In this document: positions 10,591 through 25,200 of the stretch, piece by piece
Layout of the letters: each line of letters starts with the position of its first letter
How positions within the stretch are numbered: position 1 is the stretch's first letter
Assembly: GCA_037974335.1 (NCBI GenBank)
Contig: CM075760.1
Span: 12,538,814-12,602,813 of the forward strand
Origin: Prionace glauca
Lineage: Eukaryota > Chordata > Chondrichthyes > Carcharhiniformes > Carcharhinidae
Length of the DNA: 64,000 nt
Direction of reading: 5' to 3'
Notes under the pieces: model-generated
Seen by the model: only the letters and a program-made list of their open reading frames with translations
Databases searched by the model: none
What the model was told of the DNA's origin: nothing
Program-made: the position numbers and the translations under genes

Positions 10591-11590
10591 ATAAAGTGCT
10601 GGGGGGGCTTAAAGTGCTGGGGGGGGCTTAAAGTGCTGGGGGGGGGCTTAAAGTGCTGGGGGGGGGCTTAAAGTGCTGGGGGGGGCTTAAAGTGCTGGGG
10701 GGGGGCTTAAAGTGCTGGGGGGGGGCTTAAAGTGCTGGGGGGGGGGCTTAAAGTGCTGGGGGGGGCTTAAAGTGCTGGGGGGGGGCTTAAAGTGCTGGGG
10801 GGGGCTTAAAGTGCTGGGGGGGGGCTTAAAGTGCTGGGGGGGGGCTTAAAGTGCTGGGGGGGGCTTAAAGTGCTGGGGGGGGGCTTAAAGTGCTGGGGGG
10901 GGCTTAAAGTGCTGGGGGGGGGCTTAAAGTGCTGGGGGGGGGCTTAAAGTGCTGGGGGGGGGCTTAAAGTGCTGGGGGGGGGCTTAAAGTGCTGGGGGGG
11001 GGCTTAAAGTGCTGGGGGGGGGCTTAAAGTGCTGGGGGGGGGCTTAAAGTGCTGGGGGGGGGCTTAAAGTGCTGGGGGGGGGCTTAAAGTGCTGGGGGGG
11101 GGCTTAAAGTGCTGGGGGGGGCTTAAAGTGCTGGGGGGGGGGCTTAAAGTGCTGGGGGGGGGCTTAAAGTGCTGGGGGGGGGCTTAAAGTGCTGGGGGGG
11201 GCTTAAAGTGCTGGGGGGGGCTTAAAGTGCTGGGGGGGGGCTTAAAGTGCTGGGGGGGGCTTAAAGTGCTGGGGGGGGGCTTAAAGTGCTGGGGGGGGGG
11301 CTTAAAGTGCTGGGGGGGGGGCTTAAAGTGCTGGGGGGGGGGCTTAAAGTGCTGGGGGGGGGCTTAAAGTGCTGGGGGGGGGGCTTAAAGTGCTGGGGGG
11401 GGGCTTAAAGTGCTGGGGGGGGGCTTAAAGTGCTGGGGGGGGGCTTAAAGTGCTGGGGGGGGGGCTTAAAGTGCTGGGGGGGGGGCTTAAAGTGCGGGGG
11501 GGGGGCTTAAAGTGCTGGGGGGGGGCTTAAAGTGCTGGGGGGGGGCTTAAAGTGCTGGGGGGGGGGGCTTAAAGTGCTGGGGGGGTTTCA
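10591..11590. repeat. Minisatellite CTTAAAGTGCTGGGGGGGG, about 50 copies
   Basis: Units of 18-21 bp. Nearly all length variation is in the G-run (about 6 to 11 G). Each unit adds one long G tract on the + strand, so quadruplex formation is chemically plausible. One unit has GTGCGG in place of GTGCTGG near 11496. Confidence 0.97.
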
Positions 11591-11639
11591 GTGGGGGGAG
11601 AATTAGAGGGATCAGAGGGATTTGGCAGTGGGTAGAAGA

Positions 11640-12500
11640 TAAGGGGGGGCAAATTAAAGGGGGGGGCAAATTAAAGGGGGGGCAATTAAAGGGGGGGGCA
11701 AATTAAAGGGGGGGGCAAATTAAAGGGAGGGGGCAAATTAAAGGGGGGGGCAAATTAAAGGGGGGGCAAATTAAAGGGGGGGGGGCAAATTAAAGGGGGG
11801 GCAAATTAAAGGGGGGGGCAAATTAAAGGGGGGGGCAAATTAAAGGGGGGGCAATTAAAGGGGGGGGCAAATTAAAGGGGGGGCAAATTAAAGGGGGGGG
11901 CAAATTAAAGGGGGGGGGCAAATTAAAGGGGGGGGCAAATTAAAGGGGGGGGCAAATTAAAGGGGGGGGCAAATTAAAGGGGGGGGCAAATTAAAGGGGG
12001 GGCAAATTAAAGGGGGGGCAAATTAAAGGGGGGGGGCAAATTAAAGGGGGGGGCAATTAAAGGGGGGGGCAAATTAAAGGGGGGGGCAAATTAAAGGGGG
12101 GGGCAAATTAAAGGGGGGGGCAAATTAAAGGGGGGGCAAATTAAAGGGGGGGGCAAATTAAAGGGGGGGCAAATTAAAGGGGGGGCAAATTAAAGGGGGG
12201 GGCAAATTAAAGGGGGGGGCAAATTAAAGGGGGGGGCAAATTAAAGGGGGGGGCAAATTAAAGGGGGGGGCAAATTAAAGGGGGGGGCAAATTAAAGGGG
12301 GGCAAATTAAAGGGGGGGCAAATTAAAGGGGGGGCAAATTAAAGGGGGGGGCAAATTAAAGGGGGGGGCAAATTAAAGGGGGGGGGCAAATTAAAGGGGG
12401 GGGCAAATTAAAGGGGGGGGCAAATTAAAGGGGGGGGCAAATTAAAGGGGGGCAAATTAAAGGGGGGGGCAAATTAAAGGGGGGGGCAAATTAAAGGGGG
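11640..12500. repeat. Minisatellite CAAATTAAAGGGGGGGG, about 50 copies
   Basis: Units of 15-19 bp, with variation mostly in the G-run and an occasional loss of one or two A. It follows the previous minisatellite after about 50 bp. Confidence 0.97.
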
Positions 12501-12690
12501 ACTTGGGACAAAAAAAATTATTCTAAACATTAAATAGTTTGTTGATGGGCGAATTGGGCTGGAATGCTCAGAGGAATCTATAGGGAGAGCTGTGTGTGTG
12601 ATTCTCTCGTGTGTGTTTTTTCTCTCTTTGTGTGTGTGTGTTTCTCTCTTTGTGTGTGTGTGTGTTTCTCTCTTTGTGGGTGTGTGTGCG
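12501..12690. other. Shared TTCTAAACATTAA motif and (GT)n
   Basis: 12519-12565 matches a motif also found at about 54943-54990, 57990-58032 and 58631-58680. 12590-12690 is GT-rich low-complexity sequence. Confidence 0.6.
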
Positions 12691-12736
12691 CGAAGGGCTA
12701 GATGGCCTACTCCTGCTCCTATATCTTATGTTCTTG
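12691..12736 (+). mobile_element. LINE 3' tail fragment (CR1/L2-like)
   Basis: CGAAGGGCTAGATGGCCTAC and the following CTCCTGCTCCTAT, TCTTATGTTCT are the same as the 3' end of the LINE at 60242-60716. Only the extreme tail remains. Confidence 0.75.
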
Positions 12737-12741
12737 TGTAC

Positions 12742-13013
12742 ACAGCTCCAGGGACCTGGGTTCGATTCCCAGCTTGGGTCACTCTCTGTGCGGAGTCTGT
12801 ATGTTCTCCCCGTGTCTGGGTGGGTTTCCTCCGGGTGCTCCGGTTTCCTCCCACAATCTGAAAGATGTGCTGGTTAGGGTGTAAAGACTGTGCTAAATTC
12901 TCCCTCAGTGTAACCCGAACAGGCGCCGGAGTGTGGGGACTAGGGGATTTTCACAGTAACTTTATTCCAGTGTTAATGTGAACCTACTTGTGACACTAAT
13001 AAATAAACTTTAT
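12742..13013 (+). mobile_element. tRNA-derived SINE, 5'-truncated
   Basis: Contains a polymerase III box B (GGGTTCGATTCCC, 12758-12770) but lacks the box A part. Next come GTTCTCCCCGTGTCTG, GTTTCCTCCGGGTGCTCC and the 3' tail TTCACAGTAACTTTATTCC to GACACTAATAAATAAAC. This layout fits the elasmobranch tRNA-derived SINEs of the HE1/V-SINE kind; the exact family needs a library search. Its tail sequence, inverted, is the source of the fragments inside the U units. Confidence 0.8.
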
Positions 13014-13655
13014 AGAAAAGAAACTTTCTATCTTTGATAGAGAGGTTCAGGTGATTCCATTCCATATCTTCCTGCTTTGGGAAATGGGAATTATCTTTAC
13101 ATTTACAAGGATATGCGGAGGGGAGATGTTTGAATGGAGATTCAGCTTTTTGGGTGATTAAAGTGTCAATTTGTTTCCAGAAGCTGTTTACAGGGATTGT
13201 CCCGAGAGATTGAATTGTTTCAGTAATGTCCACGTCTCCAATACTTCAGACAGAGGAAGGAAGGCAATATACAAAAGGAAAGATTGGGGGAATCACTACA
13301 TTGAAGGTGTGAGGTCTCATCACTCTCTGTCTGCTTTGGGTTTGTAATCTTTACATTTTTAAACACTGAAACCTCTTGTCCTTGTTGGGAATCTCACTGC
13401 GGTTTGAGAAAAGCAAACACTGATCCCACACTAAACCCCCCCCCCCAACACAGGACTGAGCAGAGAGTGTGAAATGGAACTGCTGTCAGAGTGGGTTATT
13501 TTTATAGATGGATAAGAAACATTCCTCCATTTTCAAACCTTTCTCCTGTTTCTGTAGCGTTTCGGGCTCCCCTGTGTCCCTGACTCTCCATCTCTGGGTC
13601 ATTTAGCATGGACAATCCCCCCAACCTTCACAACTTGGGACATTAAGGGGCAATT
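13014..13655. other. Non-repetitive stretch with a diverged relative of the 101-codon frame
   Basis: On the minus strand, about 13160-13040 reads QKAESPFKHLPSAYPCKCK and then DNSHFPKQEDMEW, which lines up with QRQAESPEGFTAPWKCK and GNSHCPKQQQDVNW in the U units. The rest shows no gene; 13600-13655 resembles a shark repeat fragment (CATTAAGGGGCAATTTT). Confidence 0.5.
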
Positions 13656-15779
13656 TTGGAATACAGACACACACAGATACAGAGAGAGAGACACACACAG
13701 ATACAGAGAGAGAGACACACACAGATACAGAGAGAGAGACACACACACATACAGAGAGAGAGTGAGACACACAGATACAGAGAGAGAGAGACAGATACAG
13801 AGAGAGAGACACACACAGATCCAGAGAGAGAGAGACACAGATACAGAGAGAGAGAGACAGATACAGAGAGAGAGAGACACACAGATACAGAGAGAGAGAC
13901 ACACACAGATACAGAGAGAGAGAGACACACACAGATACAGAGAGAGAGAGAGAGACACAGATACAGAGAGAGAGAGACACACAGATACAGAGAGAGAGAG
14001 ACACACAGATACAGAGAGAGAGACACACACAGATACAGAGAAACAGACACACAGATACAGAGAGAGAGACACACAGATACAGAGAGAGGGGGAGAGACAC
14101 AGATACAGAGAGAGAGAGAGACAGATACAGAGAGAGAGACACACACAGATACAGAGAGAGAGACATACACAGATAGAGAGAGAGAGACACACACACAGAT
14201 ACAGAGAGAGAGAGACACAGATACAGAGAGAGAGACACACACAGATACAGAGAGAGAGAGAGCCAGAGAGATACAGATACAGAAAGAAAGTGAGAGAGAC
14301 ACACTGATACAGAGAGAGAGACACACACAGATACACAGAGAGACAGAGACACACAGATACAGAGAGAGAAAGACACACAGAGATACACAGAGAGAGAGAC
14401 ACACAGATACAGAGAGAGAGAGAGACACACAGATACAGAGAGAGAGAGAGACACAGAGATACAGAGAGAGAGAGAGCAAGAGAGATACAGATACAGAAAG
14501 AGAGAGAGAGAAAACACACAAATACAGAGAGAGAGAGAGAGAGAGACAGATACAGAGAGAGAGAGAGAGAAACACAGATACAGAGAGAGAGACACACACA
14601 GATACAGAGAAACAGACACACAGATACAGAGAGAGAGACACACACAGATACAGAGAGAGAGAGACATACACAGAAACAGAGAGAGAGACACACACACAGA
14701 TACAGAGAGAGAGACACAGATACAGAGAGAGAGAGACACACACAGATACAGAGAGAGAGAAAGAGCCAGAGAGATACAGATACAGAAAGAGAGTGAGAGA
14801 GACACACTGATACAGAGAGAGAGACACACACAGATACACGGAGAGAGAGAGACACACATATACAGTGAGAGAAAGACACACACAGATACACAGAGAGAGA
14901 GACACACAGATACAGAGAGAGAGAGAGACACACAGATACAGAGAGAGAGAGACACCCAGAGATACAGAGAGAGAGAGACACACACAGATACAGAGAGAGA
15001 GAGAGATACAGATACAGTGAGAGAGACACACTCAGATACAGAGAGAGAGACACACACAGATACAGAGAGAGAGTGAGACACACAGATACAGAGAGAGAGA
15101 GAGATACAGATACAGTGAGACACACACACACAGATACAGAGACAGAGAGATACAAATACAGAGAGAGAGACACACACAGATACACAGAGAGAGAGAGATA
15201 CAGATAGAGAGAGAGACACAGGTACAGAGAGAGAGAGAAACACAGTTACAGAGAGAGACACACACACAGATACAGAGAGAGAGAGAGATACAGATACAGA
15301 GAGAGAGACACACTCAGATACAGAGAGAGAGACACACACAGATACAGAGAGAGAGTGAGACACACAGATACAGAGAGAGAGAGAGACAGATACAGAGAGA
15401 GAGACACACACAGATACAGAGAGAGAGAGAGACACAGATACAGAAAGAGAGAGACAGATACAGAGAGAGAGACACACTGATACAGAGAGAGAGAGAGACA
15501 CAGATACAGAGAGAGAGAAAGAAACACAGATACAGAAAGAGAGACACACACAGATACAGAGAAACAGACACACAGATACAGAGAGAGACACACACAGATA
15601 CAGAGAGTGAGAGACACAGATACAGAGAGAGAGACAGATACAGAGAGAGAGACACACACAGATACAGAGAGAAAGACACACACAGATACAGAGAGAGAGA
15701 GACACACACAGATACAGAGAGAGAGACACACAGATACAGAGAGAGAGAGACACACACAGATACAGAGAGCGAGAGCGAC

Positions 15780-17787
15780 ACAGATACAGAGAGAGAGAGA
15801 GAAAAACACAGATACAGAGAGAGAGACACACACACATACAGAGAAACAGACACACAGATACAGAGAGAGAGACACACAGATACATAGAGAGAGAGAGACA
15901 GATACAGAGAGAGAGGCACACACAGATACAGAGAGAGAGAGAGAGACACAGATACAGAGAGAGGGAGACAGATACAGAGAGAGAGACACACACAGATGCA
16001 GAGAGAGAGACACACACTGATACAGAGAGAGAGAGACACAGATACAGAGAGAGAGAGAGAAACACAGATACAGAGACAGAGACACACACAGATACAGAGA
16101 AACAGACACACAGATACAGAGAGAGAGACACATAGATACAGAGAGAGAGAGACACACACAGATACAGAGAGAGAGAGACACACACAGATACAGAGAGAGA
16201 GAGAGAGACACAGATACAGAGAGAGAGAGACACACAGATACAGAGAGAGAGAGAGACACAGATACAGAGAGAGAGACACACACAGATACAGAGAAACAGA
16301 CACACAGATACAGAGAGAGAGACACACAGATACAGAGAGAGGGGGAGAGACACAGATACAGAGAGAGAGAGAGACAGATACAGAGAGAGAGACACACACA
16401 GATACAGAGAGAGAGACATACACAGATAGAGAGAGAGACACACACACACAGATACAGAGAGAGAGAGACACAGATACAGAGAGAGAGACACACACAGATA
16501 CAGAGAGAGAGAGAGCCAGAGAGATACAGATACAGAAAGAAAGTGAGAGAGACACACTGATACAGAGAGAGAGACACACACAGATACACAGAGAGACAGA
16601 GACACACAGATACAGAGAGAGAAAGACACACAGAGATACACAGAGAGAGACACACACAGATACAGAGAGAGAGAGAGACACACAGATACAGAGAGAGAGA
16701 GAGACACAGAGATACAGAGAGAGAGAGAGCAAGAGAGATACAGATACAGAAAGAGAGAGAGAGAAAACACACAAATACAGAGAGAGAGAGAGAGAGACAG
16801 ATACAGAGAGAGAGAGAGAAAAACACAGATACAGAGAGAGAGACACACACACATACAGAGAAACAGACACACAGATACAGAGAGAGAGACACACAGATAC
16901 ATAGAGAGAGAGAGACAGATACAGAGAGAGAGGCACACACAGATACAGAGAGAGAGAGAGAGACACAGATACAGAGAGAGGGAGACAGATACAGAGAGAG
17001 AGACACACACAGATGCAGAGAGAGAGACACACACTGATACAGAGAGAGAGAGACACAGATACAGAGAGAGAGAGAGAAACACAGATACAGAGACAGAGAC
17101 ACACACAGATACAGAGAAACAGACACACAGATACAGAGAGAGAGACACATAGATACAGAGAGAGAGAGACACACACAGATACAGAGAGAGAGAGACACAC
17201 ACAGATACAGAGAGAGAGAGAGAGACACAGATACAGAGAGAGAGAGACACACAGATACAGAGAGAGAGAGAGACACAGATACAGAGAGAGAGACACACAC
17301 AGATACAGAGAAACAGACACACAGATACAGAGAGAGAGACACACAGATACAGAGAGAGGGGGAGAGACACAGATACAGAGAGAGAGAGAGACAGATACAG
17401 AGAGAGAGACACACACAGATACAGAGAGAGAGACATACACAGATAGAGAGAGAGACACACACACACAGATACAGAGAGAGAGAGACACAGATACAGAGAG
17501 AGAGACACACACAGATACAGAGAGAGAGAGAGCCAGAGAGATACAGATACAGAAAGAAAGTGAGAGAGACACACTGATACAGAGAGAGAGACACACACAG
17601 ATACACAGAGAGACAGAGACACACAGATACAGAGAGAGAAAGACACACAGAGATACACAGAGAGAGACACACACAGATACAGAGAGAGAGAGAGACACAC
17701 AGATACAGAGAGAGAGAGAGACACAGAGATACAGAGAGAGAGAGAGCAAGAGAGATACAGATACAGAAAGAGAGAGAGAGAAAACAC

Positions 17788-17818
<31 letters not shown>

Positions 17819-17820
17819 CA
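15780..17820. repeat. Tandem 1017-bp higher-order repeat inside the satellite
   Basis: The irregular variants (for example AGATGCAGAG, AGAGGGGGAGAG, AAACAGACACACAG, AGAGAGCCAGAG) recur in the same order at a constant shift of 1017 bp, as at 15996 and 17013. This is a recent duplication of a whole block, not single-unit slippage. Confidence 0.8.
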
Positions 17821-19399
17821 GATACAGAGAGAGAGAGAGAGAAACACAGATACAGAGAGAGAGACACACACAGATACAGAGAAACAGACACACAGATACA
17901 GAGAGAGAGACACACACAGATACAGAGAGAGAGAGACATACACAGAAACAGAGAGAGAGACACACACACAGATACAGAGAGAGAGACACAGATACAGAGA
18001 GAGAGAGACACACACAGATACAGAGAGAGAGAAAGAGCCAGAGAGATACAGATACAGAAAGAGAGTGAGAGAGACACACTGATACAGAGAGAGAGACACA
18101 CATAGATACACGGAGAGAGAGAGACACACATATACAGTGAGAGAAAGACACACACAGATACACAGAGAGAGAGACACACAGATACAGAGAGAGAGAGAGA
18201 CACACAGATACAGAGAGAGAGAGACACCCAGAGATACAGAGAGAGAGAGACACACACAGATACAGAGAGAGAGAGAGATACAGATACAGAGAGACACACA
18301 CACACAGATACAGAGAGAGAGAGAGATACAGATACAGTGAGACACACACACACAGATACAGAGACAGAGAGATACAAATACAGAGAGAGAGACACACACA
18401 GATACAGAGAGAGAGAGAGATACAGATAGAGAGAGAGACACAGGTACAGAGAGAGAGAGATACACAGATACAGAGAGAGAGAGAAACACAGTTACAGAGA
18501 GAGACACACACACAGATACAGAGAAAGAGAGAGATACAGATACAGAGAGAGAGACACACTCAGATACAGAGAGAGAGACACACACAGATACAGAGAGAGA
18601 GTGAGACACACAGATACAGAGAGAGAGAGAGACAGATACAGAGAGAGAGACACACACAGATACAGAGAGAGAGAGAGGCACAGATACAGAAAGAGAGAGA
18701 CAGATACAGAGAGAGAGACACACAGATACAGAGAGAGAGAGAGACACAGATACAGAGAGAGAGAAAGAAACACAGATACAGAAAGAGAGACACACACAGA
18801 TACAGAGAAACAGACACACAGATACAGAGAGAGACACACACAGATACAGAGAGTGAGAGACACAGATACAGAGAGAGAGACAGATACAGAGAGAGAGACA
18901 CACACAGATACAGAGAGAAAGACACACACAGATACAGAGAGAGAGAGACACACACACATACAGAGAGAGAGACACACAGATACAGAGAGAGAGAGACACA
19001 CACAGATACAGAGAGCGAGAGAGACACAGATACAGAGAGAGAGAGAAAAACACAGATACAGAGAGAGAGACACACACACATACAGAGAAACAGACACACA
19101 GATACAGAGAGAGAGACACACAGATACATAGAGAGAGAGAGACAGATACAGAGAGAGAGGCACACACAGATACAGAGAGAGAGAGAGAGACACAGATACA
19201 GAGAGAGGGAGACAGATACAGAGAGAGAGACACACACAGATCCAGAGAGACACACACTGATACAGAGAGAGAGAGACACAGATACAGAGAGAGAGAGAGA
19301 AACACAGATACAGAGACAGAGACACACACAGATACAGAGAAACAGACACACAGATACAGAGAGAGAGACACATAGATACAGAGAGAGAGAGACACACAC

Positions 19400-22300
19400 A
19401 CAGATACAGAGAGAGAGAGAGACAGATACAGATACAGAGATACACAAACAGAGACACATAGATACAGAGAGAGAGGGAGACACACACAGATACAGAGAGA
19501 GAGAGCGGCACACAGAGATACAGAGAGTGAGAGAGATACAGATACAGAGAGAGAGAGAAATACAGATACAGAGAGACACACACACACAGATACAGAGAGA
19601 GAGAGATACAGATACAGAGAGACACACACACACAGATACAGAGACAGAGAGATACAGATACAGAGACAGAGAGATACACAGATACAGAGAGAGAGAGACA
19701 CACACAGATACAGAGAGAGAGAGACATACACAGATACAGAGAGAGAGACACACACAGATACACAGAGGGAGAGACATACACAGATACAGAGAGAGAGAGA
19801 CACACACAGATACAGAGAGAGAGAGACAGACACAGATACAGAGAGAGAGAGACAAACACAGATACAGAGCGAGAGAGAGCCAGCGAGATACAGATACAGA
19901 AAGAGAGTGAGAGAGACACACTGATACAGAGAGAGAGACACACGCAGATACACAGAGAGAGACACACACAGATACAGAGAGAGAGTGAGACACACAGATA
20001 CAGAGAGAGAGACAGACAGATACAGAGAGAGAGAGACACACACAGATACAGAGAGAGAGAGAGAGACACAGATACAGAGAGAGAAAGACACACACAGATA
20101 AACAGAGAGAGACACATACAGATACAGAGAGAGAGAGATACAGAGGGAGAGAAACACAGATACAGAGAGAGAGACACACACAGATACAGAGAAACAGACA
20201 CACAGATACTGAGAGAGAGACACACAGATACAGAGAGAGAGAGAGAGAGACACAGATACAGAGAGAGAGAGAGAGACAGATACAGGGAGAGACACACACA
20301 CAGATACTGAGAGAGAGAGACATACACAGATACAGAGAGAGAGACACACACACAGATACAGAGAGAGAGAAGCACAGATACAGAGAGAGAGAGACAGATA
20401 CAGAGAGAGACACACACAGATACAGAGAGAGAGACACACGCACAGATACAGAGAGAGAGATACAGATACAGAGAGAGAGACACACACAGATACAGAGAGA
20501 GAGAGAGAGAAACACAGATACAGAGAGAGAGAGAGAAACACAGATACAGAGAAACAGACACACAGATACAGAGAGAGAGACACACAGATACAGAGAGAGA
20601 GAGACACACAGATACAGAGAGAGAGACAGATACAGAGACTGACACACACACAGATACAGAGAGAGAGAGACATACACAGATACAGAGAGAGAGAGACACA
20701 CACAGATACAGAGAGAGAGAGAGACACACAGATACAGAGAGAGAGAGACACACACAGATACAGAGAGCGAGAGAGACACAGACACAGAGAGAGAGAGAGA
20801 AAAACACACTTACAGAGAGAGAGACACACACACATACAGAGAAACAGACACACAGATACAGAGAGAGAGGCACACACAGATACAGAGAGAGAGAGAGAGA
20901 GAGACAGATACAGAGAGAGGGAGACAGATACAGAGAGAGAGACACACACAGATCCAGAGAGAGAGACACACACTGATACAGAGAGAGAGAGACACAGATA
21001 CAGAGAGAGAGAGAGAAACACAGATACAGAGACAGAGACACACACAGATACAGAGAAACAGACACACAGATACAGAGAGAGAGACACATAGATACAGAGA
21101 GAGAGAGACACACACACAGATACAGAGAGAGAGAGAGACAGATACAGATACAGAGATACACAAACAGAGACACATAGATACAGAGAGAGAGAGAGACACA
21201 CACAGATACAGAGAGAGAGAGAGGCACACACAGATACAGAGAGTGAGAGAGATACAGATACAGAGAGCCAGAGAGATACAGATACAGAGAGACACACACA
21301 CACAGATACAGAGAGAGAGAGATACAGATACAGAGAGACACACACACACAGATACAGAGACAGAGAGATACAGATACAGAGACAGAGAGATACAGATACA
21401 GAGAGAGAGACACACACAGATACAGAGAGAGAGACACACACACAGATACACAGAGAGAGAGAGATACAGATAGATAGAGAGACACAGACACAGAGAGAGA
21501 AAGATACACAGATACAGAGAGAGAGAGAAACACAGTTACAGAGAGACACACACACACAGATACAGAGAGAGAGAGAGATACAGATACAGAGAGAGAGACA
21601 CACACAGATACAGAGAGAGAGTGAGACACACAGATACAGAGAGAGAGAGAGAAAGATACAGAGAGAGAGACACACACAGATACAGAGAGAGAGTGAGACA
21701 CAGATACAGAGAGAGAGAGATATAGATACAGAGAGAGACACACACAGATACAGAGAGAGAGACACACACAGATACAGAGAGAGAGTGAGACACACAGATA
21801 CAGAGAGAGAGAGAGAAAGATACAGAGAGAGAGACACACACAGATACAGAGAGAAAGTGAGACACAGATACAGAGAGAGAGAGATACACAGATACAGAGA
21901 GAGAGACACACACAGATACAGAGAAACAGACACATAGATATAGAGAGAGAGACACACAGATACAGAGAGAGAGAGACACACACAGATACGGAGAGAGAGA
22001 GACATACACAGATACAGAGAGAGAAACACACACAGATACACAGAGGGAGAGACATACACAGATACAGAGAGAGAGACACACACACAGATACAGAGAGAGA
22101 GAGAGCCAGCGAGATACAGATACAGAAAGAGAGTGAGAGAGACACACTGATACAGAGAGAGAGACACACGCAGATACACAGAGAGAGACACACACAGATA
22201 CAGAGAGAGAGTGAGACACACAGATACAGAGAGAGAGACAGACAGATACAGAGAGAGAGAGACACACACAGATACAGAGAGAGAGAGAGAGACACAGATA

Positions 22301-25200
22301 CAGAGAGAGAGACACACACACATAAAGAGAAACAGACACACAGATACAGAGAGAGAGACACACAGATACATAGAGAGAGAGAGACAGATACAGAGAGAGA
22401 GGCACACACAGATACAGAGAGAGAGAGAGAGACACAGATACAGAGAGAGGGAGACAGATACAGAGAGAGAGACACACACAGATCCAGAGAGAGAGACACA
22501 CACTGATACAGAGAGAGAGAGACACAGATACAGAGAGAGAGAGAGAAACACAGATACAGAGACAGAGACACACACAGATACAGAGAAACAGACACACAGA
22601 TACAGAGAGAGAGACACATAGATACAGAGAGAGAGAGACACACACAGATACAGAGAGAGAGAGCGGCACACACAGATACAGAGAGTGAGAGAGATACAGA
22701 TACAGAGAGAGAGAGAAATACAGATACAGAGAGACACACACACACAGATACAGAGAGAGAGAGATACAGATACAGAGAGACACACACACACAGATACAGA
22801 GACAGAGAGATACAGATACAGAGACAGAGAGATACAGATACAGAGAGAGAGACACACACAGATACAGAGAGAGAGACACACACACAGATACAGAGAGAGA
22901 GAGAGATACAGATAGATAGAGAGACACAGATACAGAGAGAGAGAGATACACATATACAGAGAGAGAGAGAAACACAGTTACAGAGAGAGACACACACACA
23001 GATACAGAGAGAGAGAGAGATACAGATACAGAGAGAGAGACACACACAGATACAGAGAGAGAGTGAGACACACAGATACAGAGAGAGAGAGAGAAAGATA
23101 CAGAGAGAGAGACACACACAGATACAGAGAGAGAGTGAGACACAAATACAGAGAGAGAGAGATACAGATACAGAGAGAGACACACACAGATACAGAGAGA
23201 GAGACACACACAGATACAGAGAGAGAGTGAGACACACAGATACAGAGAGAGAGAGAGAAAGATACAGAGAGAGAGACACACACAGATACAGAGAGAGAGT
23301 GAGACACAGATACAGAGAGAGAGATATACACAGATACAGAGAGAGAGACACACACAGATACAGAGAAACAGACACATAGATATAGAGAGAGAGACACACA
23401 GATACAGAGAGAGAGAGACACACACAGATACAGAGAGAGAGAGACATACACAGATACAGAGAGAGAGACACACACAGATACACAGAGGGAGAGACATACA
23501 CAGATACAGAGAGAGAGAGACACACACAGATACAGAGAGAGAGAGACAGACACAGATACAGAGAGAGAGAGACAAACACAGATACAGAGCGAGAGAGAGC
23601 CAGCGAGATACAGATACAGAAAGAGAGTGAGAGAGACACACTGATACAGAGAGAGAGACACACGCAGATACACAGAGAGAGACACACACAGATACAGAGA
23701 GAGAGTGAGACACACAGATACAGAGAGAGAGACAGACAGATACAGAGAGAGAGAGACACACACAGATACAGAGAGAGAGAGAGAGACACAGATACAGAGA
23801 GAGAAAGACACACACAGATAAACAGAGAGAGACACATACAGATACAGAGAGAGAGAGAGAGAGAGATACAGAGGGAGAGAAACACAGATACAGAGAGAGA
23901 GACACACACAGATACAGAGAAACAGACACACAGATACAGAGAGAGAGACACACAGATACAGAGAGAGAGAGACACACACACAGATACTGAGAGAGAGAGA
24001 CATACACAGATACAGAGAGAGAGACACACACACAGATACAGAGAGAGAGAAGCACAGATACAGAGAGAGAGAGACAGATACAGAGAGAGACACACACAGA
24101 TACAGAGAGAGAGACACACGCACAGATACAGAGAGAGAGATACAGATACAGAGAGAGAGACACACACAGATACAGAGAGAGAGAGAGAGAAACACAGATA
24201 CAGAGAGAGAGAGAGAAACACAGATACAGAGAAACAGACACACAGATACAGAGAGAGAGACACACAGATACAGAGAGAGAGAGACACACAGATACAGAGA
24301 GAGAGACAGATACAGAGACTGACACACACACAGATACAGAGAGAGAGAGACATACACAGATACAGAGAGAGAGAGACACACACAGATACAGAGAGAGAGA
24401 GAGACACACAGATACAGAGAGAGAGAGACACACACAGATACAGAGAGCGAGAGAGACACAGACACAGAGAGAGAGAGAGAAAAACACAGATACAGAGAGA
24501 GAGACACACACACATACAGAGAAACAGACACACAGATACAGAGAGAGAGGCACACACAGATACAGAGAGAGAGAGAGAGAGACACAGATACAGAGAGAGG
24601 GAGACAGATACAGAGAGAGAGACACACACAGATCCAGAGAGAGAGACACACACTGATACAGAGAGAGAGACACACAGATACAGAGAGAGAGAGAGAAACA
24701 CAGATACAGAGACAGAGACACACACAGATACAGAGAAACAGACACACAGATACAGAGAGAGAGACACATAGATACAGAGAGAGAGAGACACACACACAGA
24801 TACAGAGAGAGAGAGAGACAGATACAGATACAGAGATACACAAACAGAGACACATAGATACAGAGAGAGAGAGAGACACACACAGATACAGAGAGAGAGA
24901 GAGGCACACACAGATACAGAGAGTGAGAGAGATACAGATACAGAGAGCCAGAGAGATACAGATACAGAGAGACACACACACACAGATACAGAGAGAGAGA
25001 GATACAGATACAGAGAGACACACACACACAGATACAGAGACAGAGAGATACAGATACAGAGACAGAGAGATACAGATACAGAGAGAGAGACACACACAGA
25101 TACAGAGAGAGAGACACACACACAGATACACAGAGAGAGAGAGATACAGATAGATAGAGAGACACAGATACAGAGAGAGAAAGATACACAGATACAGAGA
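19400..25200. repeat. About 3.7-kb higher-order duplication inside the satellite
   Basis: Rare variants recur at shifts of 3680-3720 bp: GAGCGAGAGAGAGCCAGCGA at 19868 and 23588, and the run starting near 21243 with its match near 24923. The shift changes by a few tens of bases along the match, so later small indels have occurred. Boundaries are approximate. Confidence 0.65.

Larger units (their letters stand above)
6640..12560 (+). repeat. Segmental duplication, partner of 49950-54990
   Basis: The order of (TG)n, GA satellite, 121-bp array, T2 segment, G-rich stretch, CTTAAAGTGCTG minisatellite, CAAATTAAAG minisatellite and the terminal TTCTAAACATTAA motif is the same in both places, with near-identical sequence outside the arrays. 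Array lengths differ, giving different total sizes. Confidence 0.85.

Noticed and set aside
10591-12500. G-rich repeats as an immunoglobulin switch region
   Set aside because: No AGCT-type hotspots, no constant-region exons nearby, more than 40 kb upstream of the Ig relic, and sharks lack mammalian-type switch regions between JH and CH of a cluster.
12758-12770. tRNA gene from the box B sequence
   Set aside because: No box A or cloverleaf; it belongs to a truncated SINE with a typical 3' tail.
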